Shown: positions 4,498 through 10,180 of the stretch, one piece after another
Position numbering within the stretch: the stretch's first letter is position 1
How the letters are laid out: every line of letters starts with the position of its first letter
From: JAGTVB01 sp964624765
Lineage (GTDB): Bacteria; Pseudomonadota; Gammaproteobacteria; HK1
DNA: 10,180 nt
Assembly: GCA_964624765.1 (NCBI GenBank)
Contig: CAZUZO010000129.1
Coordinates: 1-10,180, forward strand
Direction of reading: 5' to 3'
The notes under the pieces: model-generated
Database searches by the model: none
What the model was told of the DNA's origin: nothing
Seen by the model: only the letters and a program-made list of their open reading frames with translations
Position numbers and translations under genes: made by a program

Positions 4498-5016
4498 TTA
4501 CATTTTATGCCATTTGTGGTAGCGATGATGTCGATGCTGAGCAATGGAGGGGCATTTGGCGCAACCGACCGCTTGCAGGATCTCGATAGGGATCTCCAGG
4601 GAATCAAGCAGGAGGCGGTAGATATCGGTGAGGCACTCCTCGAACTCGATGAAGCGGTTCTGTATCCACGGGACCTGCAACTGATCGTCTTCGTTTCGCT
4701 GTCCCCCGAGACCACTCTTAGACCCGCAACCGTGCAGATCAAAGTGAACGGTGAGCGGGTATTGACACAACAACTGGATGACGAGGGGATCCTCCCCTTG
4801 CGAACGGGAGGTGCGCAACGGCTTTACATGGGAAGGTTGCCCTATGGTAAGCATACCCTGGCGGCGTCGCTTGAAAGCTCGAGCGAAGCCGGGCAACGCT
4901 ACCGCCACCGAGTGTCTGCAACGTTTCTCAAGGGTTTGGGTCCGAAACACATGGAATTAGTCATCCAGGTGGCAGACAAAAAGAGCGATCCGAAACTAAC
5001 CCTTCGAGAGTGGTGA
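4486..5016 (+). CDS. Exported small protein of unknown function, first gene of the TPR operon
   Basis: This is a 176-residue protein. Residues 1-26 form a hydrophobic export signal (FMPFVVAMMSML) ending in AFGA, a plausible signal peptidase I site, although the n-region lacks positive charges. Residues 27-58 are heptad-like and acidic (DRLQDLDRDLQGIKQEAVDI), suggesting a short coiled coil. Residues 60-170 alternate hydrophobic and polar residues in a beta-rich pattern (VQIKVNGERVLTQQL, LYMGRLPYGKHTLAASL), reminiscent of an immunoglobulin-like or PEGA-like periplasmic domain. I do not recognise the family with certainty. The annotated ATG 4486 and the next three codons lie inside repeat copy B; ATG 4507 (residue 8) is the alternative start outside it. 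Neither start has a good ribosome binding site. The stop is six bases from the next gene's ATG, so the genes are almost surely co-transcribed. Confidence 0.75.
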   Translation: MTNALHFMPFVVAMMSMLSNGGAFGATDRLQDLDRDLQGIKQEAVDIGEALLELDEAVLYPRDLQLIVFVSLSPETTLRPATVQIKVNGERVLTQQLDDEGILPLRTGGAQRLYMGRLPYGKHTLAASLESSSEAGQRYRHRVSATFLKGLGPKHMELVIQVADKKSDPKLTLREW

Positions 5017-5021
5017 GCCCC

Positions 5022-7115
5022 ATGGGGCCTCGATCCCCGCACAACCTAAGAAGCCTTATTTCCATCATCTTGGCACTGTCGCTATTACCGATCCAGCGCA
5101 TCGCGGCACACGACCCCTACCCGAGCGCGGCCGATCCACTTCAAAGTGTCGTTCTGCGCGAGATCGAGCTTCTTCGCCAGCATAAAGACTTCCTGTCGGC
5201 CATCGCTCGCTTGCAGCAAGCTAAGCAGCAAAAGTTGCTATCTGCTGGCCAACACCGCGTAGCCAACTGGCGGCGAGCAGAGCTGCTGCTCGATTATGGT
5301 CTGCAGGAGGCTGCGGAGACATGGTTACTCGCGTTGGAAGATGACGCGATACCGGATTCGGCCCGGGACCGAAGCTGGCACCGCCTGGCAGAAGCCTTTT
5401 TCCACAAAGGCTATCTCGCTGCCGCCAAGAGGGCGTTGGAACAGGTCACAGGCGAACTACCGCCTAGCCTGCGTGGCGATCACCAACTGCTTCGCGCTCA
5501 TATATTGATGGCGCTTGACTCGAACCGACTCGCGGCCGATGAGCTGCGTCGCTGGCAGGGGCTGCCCGACCAGTCCGGCTATGCCCACTACAATCGCGGC
5601 ATCGCCTTGATGCGGGCCGGTGAGTATGCCGAGGCGATGGTCGCCCTGGAACAGGTCATCGCTGGGCCGACAGAGGGTGAGGAGCTGTTGACGCTAAGGG
5701 ATAGAGCTAACCTCGTCCTCGGCAACCTGGCTCTTCAGACGGGTGATCCGCAACGTGCACAAGCCGCTTTCGAGTCAGTGCGACTGCAAGGAGCGTACTC
5801 GAATCGAGCCTTATTGGGTGCGGGCTGGGCAGCCCTGGCACGGGAACGCAAACAAGAAGCGCTGCTCCCGTGGCTGGAACTGCGCCGTCGTGGCATTATC
5901 GATCCGGCGGTGCAAGAAGCGCTGCTCACGGTACCCGCGGTCAAGCGCGAGTTGCGCACTCTGACCGAGGCAGCCCGCCTCTACGAAGAAGCGCTGGGTG
6001 CCTTTTCAGATGAGCTGCAGCGCCTAGGCGAAGCCATCGAGGCGGTGCGCGAAGGCAACCTCATCGGTTCTCGCCATAGCGACCAGCCCCGCATCACGAT
6101 GCTCTCTGCGTCCGCCGAGGGTATTAGAGAGGCCACTCCCGTTACTCGCTACCTTGGACGCCTGCTAGCCGGGCACGACTTTCAAGCGGCATGGCGCGCT
6201 TATCGCGACCTGCTGTCCCTGCAAGAGACACTGGCGGAATGGCTGCGGCGATTAGACGCCCTTGACGATTACCGTCCGCCTATCATGCGAGCCGATGGCG
6301 TGCCTCCGGCCGGTGAGTCAGCCCCTGAAGAAGGCCGGTCTGGAGGGGGTGACAAGGGATCAGCAAGCCCTAGCAAGCCGATCCAGACCGCCGAACCAAC
6401 ACTCTCGGCTTCCGAATGGATCGAACACTGGGAAACCGGCCCTGCAACCGCACACTCCGCCCAGCGCCGGACAGCGCCCCTACCGGAAATGGAATTACCA
6501 GCGCAGCGAGCAGTCAATCCCTTGCCACAGTCGAAGTTGAGCGGACAGCCCACATCATCCCAGGTGATCTGGCTACCCTCCCGGCCTGACGTGTTATGGC
6601 TACCGGAAACACCGGCGGTGAAATGGCTGCCGAACTCCGCAGCCGCTGGGCTTCCGGATAGCGGAGAACTCCGGCTGCCGCAACCCAACGACGAGCAGGC
6701 GTCCCATCCGGAATTCACCGCCATGCAGCCCACTGTCGTGGCACAAGAGTCAGACCCGAACCGCGTTATCAGGCAGATTCCGCGACCCCATGGGGCACCG
6801 CCAGCAGACAGCCCCGCGGCCCCGACAGATCCAGTTAGAGCCCGCCCCTCCGGAGAAATGTCTAACCCTCGGCTAGCGCAGCTGGGCCACACGCGCGAAA
6901 CACCCCCTAACTCGGTGGCGCACACCGAGCGCATCGCGGCCCTGCGTGCCCGCATCCTCGCATTGCAGCCACGGATCGCCAGTGCCCTCGAGGCCCACGC
7001 GAGCTATGTCAGCACCCTCGCTCTGCGCGAGCTGGCTAACCGTCAACGCCGGTTACAAGCGTTTCTCCAACAAGCAGAGCTCGAGCTTGCCAAGACTTAT
7101 GATCTCGGAGGATAA
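5022..7115 (+). CDS. Exported TPR protein with proline-rich linker and C-terminal helical domain
   Basis: This is a 697-residue protein from ATG 5022, which has GGTGAG just upstream; GTG codons at 5010 and 5013, overlapping the previous stop, are alternatives. Residues 1-29 are a signal peptide (basic n-region with R4 and R10, core LISIILALSLL, cleavage near RIAA). Residues 30-330 are helical and contain TPR-like units, the clearest being YAHYNRGIALMRAGEYAEAM followed by ANLVLGNLALQTGDPQRAQA. Residues 330-425 are helical. Residues 425-630 are proline-rich and low in complexity, and include a WLP-type tandem repeat at about 515-554. The last 60 residues (ERIAALRARILALQPRIASA onward) form a long amphipathic helix or coiled coil and look like a conserved module. 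The likely site is the periplasm, as a scaffold or linker; the partner is unknown. It is coupled with the gene before and followed by the TPR lipoprotein gene. Confidence 0.82.
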   Translation: MGPRSPHNLRSLISIILALSLLPIQRIAAHDPYPSAADPLQSVVLREIELLRQHKDFLSAIARLQQAKQQKLLSAGQHRVANWRRAELLLDYGLQEAAETWLLALEDDAIPDSARDRSWHRLAEAFFHKGYLAAAKRALEQVTGELPPSLRGDHQLLRAHILMALDSNRLAADELRRWQGLPDQSGYAHYNRGIALMRAGEYAEAMVALEQVIAGPTEGEELLTLRDRANLVLGNLALQTGDPQRAQAAFESVRLQGAYSNRALLGAGWAALARERKQEALLPWLELRRRGIIDPAVQEALLTVPAVKRELRTLTEAARLYEEALGAFSDELQRLGEAIEAVREGNLIGSRHSDQPRITMLSASAEGIREATPVTRYLGRLLAGHDFQAAWRAYRDLLSLQETLAEWLRRLDALDDYRPPIMRADGVPPAGESAPEEGRSGGGDKGSASPSKPIQTAEPTLSASEWIEHWETGPATAHSAQRRTAPLPEMELPAQRAVNPLPQSKLSGQPTSSQVIWLPSRPDVLWLPETPAVKWLPNSAAAGLPDSGELRLPQPNDEQASHPEFTAMQPTVVAQESDPNRVIRQIPRPHGAPPADSPAAPTDPVRARPSGEMSNPRLAQLGHTRETPPNSVAHTERIAALRARILALQPRIASALEAHASYVSTLALRELANRQRRLQAFLQQAELELAKTYDLGG
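6564..6683 (+). repeat. Degenerate WLP tandem repeat within the TPR protein
   Basis: Five short units succeed each other in the encoded linker: VIWLPSRPD, VLWLPETPA, VKWLPNSAAA, GLPDSGE and LRLPQP. The unit is nine to ten residues in the first three. The codons differ between units, so this is an old protein-level repeat rather than a recent DNA duplication. Confidence 0.55.
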
Positions 7116-7217
7116 GGTTGGGGGCAGAGCGGATACTTCAATACCATGAGGACTGGCCAAAGGTTGATCCCGTGCTTGACCGTCTCATGCTTGTCCTGAT
7201 CCAGCCCTTTGCCTGGG

Positions 7218-10106
7218 ATGTCCGCTATGCCTGAGCGCTGCCCAACGATTTTCTGGCAACCTCGAGGCAGTCGGCACAGGTCTTCCAGACGTCAGGTGGT
7301 CAGTCTGTTGGACCTAACGCCCCATTTGATCTCGCTGGCGTGCGTCGCGTTACTGGCTGCATGCTCCGCAACCCCGCATGCGAACGTGCCGGCGGTCGCC
7401 ACCATCGGCCATCTCGGCACCGCAGCACCGACGTCAGCCCCTGGCTCCTCTATCGTGGGCGGACGCGAGAAAGCCATCAGCGCCTACCGCAAGTATCTGC
7501 AACGCTATCCCGATACTCCGCAGCGCTGGGACGTAGCCAGACGCCTTGCCGACTTATTACTCGAGAGCGCATCGGACCAGCGTGCCACGGTTCCCACCGA
7601 TGGCGAAGATGTCGCTACATTGCCGGCGACGGCTTCGCAACGCTATCTCGAAGCGATCACGATCTATGAGTCGTTACTGCACCAGCAGCCCAACGGCGGA
7701 TCCCAAGGAGAGCTGTTGTATCAGCTCGCCAGGGCCTATGAGGAGAGCGGCCAGTCGGCAACAACGATGACCCTGCTGACCCAGCTCGCCGAACCGACGT
7801 CAGATACCGAGGCGACGGTGTATGGGGATGGACAATTTCGGCGCGGTGAGCTGCTGTTCGCCGCGCGCTCGTTCGTGGAGGCCGAGCAAGCCTATCGGCG
7901 GGTGGTGGATCTGGGGCAACATACCGCCCTTTACCGCCAATCGCTCTACAAGCTGGGATGGAGCCTGTTCAAGCAGGAGCGTTACGCCGAGGCGGTGGAG
8001 GTCTTTTTCACCTTCCTTGACCACCAGATCCCTATCGGCGACGGGAGCGCTCAGTTTTCCGACCTATCGCGCGCCGAGCGGGAGCAACTCGCCGATGTCT
8101 TCCGCGCTGTGGCACTGTGTTTTTCCGCTCTCGGCGGTGTGGCTGCGCTCGACCAGTCTCTGGCTCAGCAGGAGCGCCGTTCCTTTGACGATCGCCTTTA
8201 CCGCAGCCTCGGGGCGTTGTATGTTGACGAAGAGCGCTACAGCGACGCGGCCGAGACCTATCTCGCCTTGGCGCGACGTTCGCCTTCGAGTGCCGAGGCC
8301 CCCCAGCTCTATATCACGGTGATAGAAATCTACCAACGAGCAGGGTTTACCGATCGGATAGTGGGAGCGAAGGCCGAGTTTGCGGCTAAATTTGCGCCGC
8401 ACAGTGATTTCTGGCGCCATCAACCCCCGATGCCAGCGATGATCGAACGCGTGCAAACCAGCATGGCCGAACTCGCCCACCATTATCACGCCGAGTTTCG
8501 CCAAAACAAAAGCGTGGCCAGTTACCGCAAGGCCGCAAACTGGTACCGAGCCTACCTTGGCGCCTACGACGACTCGCAGCAAGCGGCAGAGATGAATTTT
8601 CGGTTGGCCGAACTCCTTTACGAGTATCGACAGTATCCCCATGCGGCAAACGAATACGCGCGCACCGCCTATGCCCGTGAGCCACACCCATTAGGCGCCG
8701 AGGCCGGCTATCGCGTCATCCTTGCCCGAGCCGAGCACCAGAAGACCCTGTCGGGTCAACGGAAGGCGTCCTGGGCGGAGGAGTCCATTGCCGGTGCCCT
8801 CCAGTTTGTGGAGACCTATTCTGACCATCTTCAGGCTCCCGCCGTGCTGGCGGTGATCGGAGCAGACTTGCTAGATGGTCAAGCGTATTCTAGGGCGATA
8901 GAGGTAGGCGAAGGGCTGTTGCAAAGGCGACCGCCGCCCCCCCCTGCTCTACGCCAACAGGCTTCTATCCTGCTCGCCCAAGCGCAATTCAAAAGCGGCG
9001 ATTATGTCGCGGCACAACGCCATTACGAGGAGGCTTTGCAGTTCGTCAATGGCGACCTCGCGCGCCGCACAAGCCTGCGTGAAGGTCTAGCCGCGTCGAT
9101 CTATCAGCAGGCTCAAACACGCCTGGCCCAAGATGATACCCGACAGGCCTCTACCCTGTTCCTCCGCGCCGCCGAAACGGCACCGCGCTCGCCGATCCGG
9201 CCCCAAGCCCTGTACGACGCCGCAGCGGCGCTACTCGCGCTGCAGCAGTGGGGCGAAGCGGCTGACCTACTGGAGCGGTTTCAGAGAGCGTATCCCACGC
9301 ATCCGTTGGGGCCGCAAGCGATGCAAAAGCTTGCGGTAGCCTTGGAAAAAAGCGGCCGCACGGCCGAGGCCGCGAGAGCGTACCTGCGTTTGAGTGAAAG
9401 CCAGCGGGATGCTAAGGTGCGTCGCGCCGCCATGCTTCAAGCGGCGAACCTCTACCGGGAAGGGGGACAAACAGACGCTGCCATCGCCACCCTCGAACGC
9501 TATCTGGAACGATTTCCGCGTCCCGTTGCCGCCGCCATCACAGCGCGTGAGCGACTGGCCCGTCTCGCGGCTCTTGACAAAGATGTCGAGCGACACCGGT
9601 ATTGGCTTACGCAGATTGTCGAGGCCGAGCGGACCGCAGGGCGGGCGCGAAGCCAACAAACGCGGGAGCGAGCCGCGCAAGCGGCGCTTCAATTGGCAGA
9701 AAATTCAGTAACAACATTTCACCGGGCGCGCCTCATAGAGCCGTTGGAAACGAGTCTCCCACGAAAGCTCGAAGTCATGAGGAAAGCACTCAGGGAACTC
9801 GAGCAAGCGGCTGAGTATGCTGTCTTTCCGGTGACCACCGCTGCCACCTATTACATTGCCGATCTCTATCACGAGCTCAGCCGTGAGCTGCTCGCCTCCG
9901 CACCACCGAAGCGCCTCACCAGCGAGCAACGGGCGCAGTACAGTTTAATGCTCAAGGAGCAGGCCTTCCCGTTTGAGGAGAAGGCGATACTCTTTTACGA
10001 AGCCAACGCGCGCAGAATTAGCGAGGGACAAGGCGATCCCTGGATAGCCAAGAGTCTGGAGCGGCTCGCCGAACTCGTACCCAGCCGCTATGCCAGGAAA
10101 CAATGA
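7218..10106 (+). CDS. Large TPR lipoprotein, probably outer-membrane anchored
   Basis: This is a 962-residue protein. After a long basic n-region (SRHRSSRRQ) comes a hydrophobic stretch ending in the lipobox LLAAC with C49. Serine at +2 argues against inner-membrane retention, so anchoring in the outer membrane facing the periplasm is likely. From about residue 85 to 800 the sequence is almost wholly TPR or TPR-like helical hairpins; clear units include KAISAYRKYLQRYPDTPQRW, LYKLGWSLFKQERYAEAVEV, LYVDEERYSDAAETYLALAR, ILLAQAQFKSGDYVAAQRHY and NLYREGGQTDAAIATLERYL. A PPPPP run occurs near 572. The last 160 residues are helical without clear repeats. I chose ATG 7218; ATG 7227 and TTG 7209 are close alternatives. 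A 102-base gap separates it from the preceding gene with no visible terminator. Such repeats mediate protein contacts; large TPR lipoproteins occur in envelope machines (gliding or ExbB/ExbD-linked complexes), but no such partner is in the window. Confidence 0.85.
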   Translation: MSAMPERCPTIFWQPRGSRHRSSRRQVVSLLDLTPHLISLACVALLAACSATPHANVPAVATIGHLGTAAPTSAPGSSIVGGREKAISAYRKYLQRYPDTPQRWDVARRLADLLLESASDQRATVPTDGEDVATLPATASQRYLEAITIYESLLHQQPNGGSQGELLYQLARAYEESGQSATTMTLLTQLAEPTSDTEATVYGDGQFRRGELLFAARSFVEAEQAYRRVVDLGQHTALYRQSLYKLGWSLFKQERYAEAVEVFFTFLDHQIPIGDGSAQFSDLSRAEREQLADVFRAVALCFSALGGVAALDQSLAQQERRSFDDRLYRSLGALYVDEERYSDAAETYLALARRSPSSAEAPQLYITVIEIYQRAGFTDRIVGAKAEFAAKFAPHSDFWRHQPPMPAMIERVQTSMAELAHHYHAEFRQNKSVASYRKAANWYRAYLGAYDDSQQAAEMNFRLAELLYEYRQYPHAANEYARTAYAREPHPLGAEAGYRVILARAEHQKTLSGQRKASWAEESIAGALQFVETYSDHLQAPAVLAVIGADLLDGQAYSRAIEVGEGLLQRRPPPPPALRQQASILLAQAQFKSGDYVAAQRHYEEALQFVNGDLARRTSLREGLAASIYQQAQTRLAQDDTRQASTLFLRAAETAPRSPIRPQALYDAAAALLALQQWGEAADLLERFQRAYPTHPLGPQAMQKLAVALEKSGRTAEAARAYLRLSESQRDAKVRRAAMLQAANLYREGGQTDAAIATLERYLERFPRPVAAAITARERLARLAALDKDVERHRYWLTQIVEAERTAGRARSQQTRERAAQAALQLAENSVTTFHRARLIEPLETSLPRKLEVMRKALRELEQAAEYAVFPVTTAATYYIADLYHELSRELLASAPPKRLTSEQRAQYSLMLKEQAFPFEEKAILFYEANARRISEGQGDPWIAKSLERLAELVPSRYARKQ

Positions 10107-10108
10107 GA

Positions 10109-10180
10109 AGCTGTTCTCAAAACTACTGCGCTTGCCTGAGCTGCGTTGCGCGGCGGCTCAGAATCCTCATGTACTCGTTT
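10109..10180 (+). repeat. Possible start of another repeat element, cut by the window edge
   Basis: Directly after the last stop codon the sequence contains AAACTACTGCGCT, close to AAACCTACTGCGCT in family 1 copy 2, followed by further weaker similarity (CGTTGCGCGG against CGTTGGGCGG). It also contains an 8-base imperfect hairpin, TGAGCTGC with GCGGCTCA (10138-10161). It might be a distant relative of family 1 or a different repeat. Only its first part is visible. Confidence 0.3.

Noticed and set aside
6269..6955. 228-codon open frame on the minus strand.
   Set aside because: It is an antisense shadow of the proline-rich part of the TPR protein, with a composition (serine, glycine, cysteine) that fits no real protein and no ribosome binding site.

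Overview
This window looks like a chromosomal segment of a moderately GC-rich proteobacterium. A gammaproteobacterium is my best guess, from the style of the BtuR/CobO-type adenosyltransferase, the PIN-domain toxin and the periplasmic/lipoprotein TPR operon. No marker gene fixes the taxonomy. I see no rRNA, tRNA, CRISPR array or full-length transposase.

Layout. At 101-742 (minus) lies a corrinoid adenosyltransferase (cobO/btuR type). After a 240-base stretch with no gene comes a nested repeat structure (984-1348): a short inverted-repeat element (family 2, copy A) with 8-base target duplications, itself interrupted by a 139-base element of another family (family 1, copy 1). Next is a vapB-vapC type toxin-antitoxin operon (1523-2223, plus), preceded by a promoter/operator that can be read directly. 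A nitronate monooxygenase-like flavoprotein gene (2348-3538, minus) converges on it. Two more family 1 elements (3590-3730 and 3920-4058) follow, in the same orientation as copy 1. Then comes a leader region with a possible 44-codon ORF, a 17-base palindrome and a second family 2 element (copy B, 4358-4497). The rest of the window is a three-gene plus-strand cluster: a small exported protein (4486-5016), a 697-residue exported TPR protein with a proline-rich linker (5022-7115) and a 962-residue TPR lipoprotein (7218-10106). Downstream, the window ends in what may be the first half of another repeat.

How the parts relate. The three genes at the right look like one envelope-associated assembly: all have export signals, two consist largely of TPR scaffold, and the first two are practically overlapping. 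Their exact function is not known to me. The most informative part is the repeat stratigraphy. Two unrelated families of small non-autonomous elements can be defined from this window alone. Family 1 has 16-base ends and makes a 5-base duplication of CTC(T/A)G. Family 2 has roughly 20-base ends and makes an 8-base duplication. Copy B serves as an unoccupied reference for the family 1 insertion in copy A, and copy B also supplies the annotated start codon of the first gene of the TPR operon.
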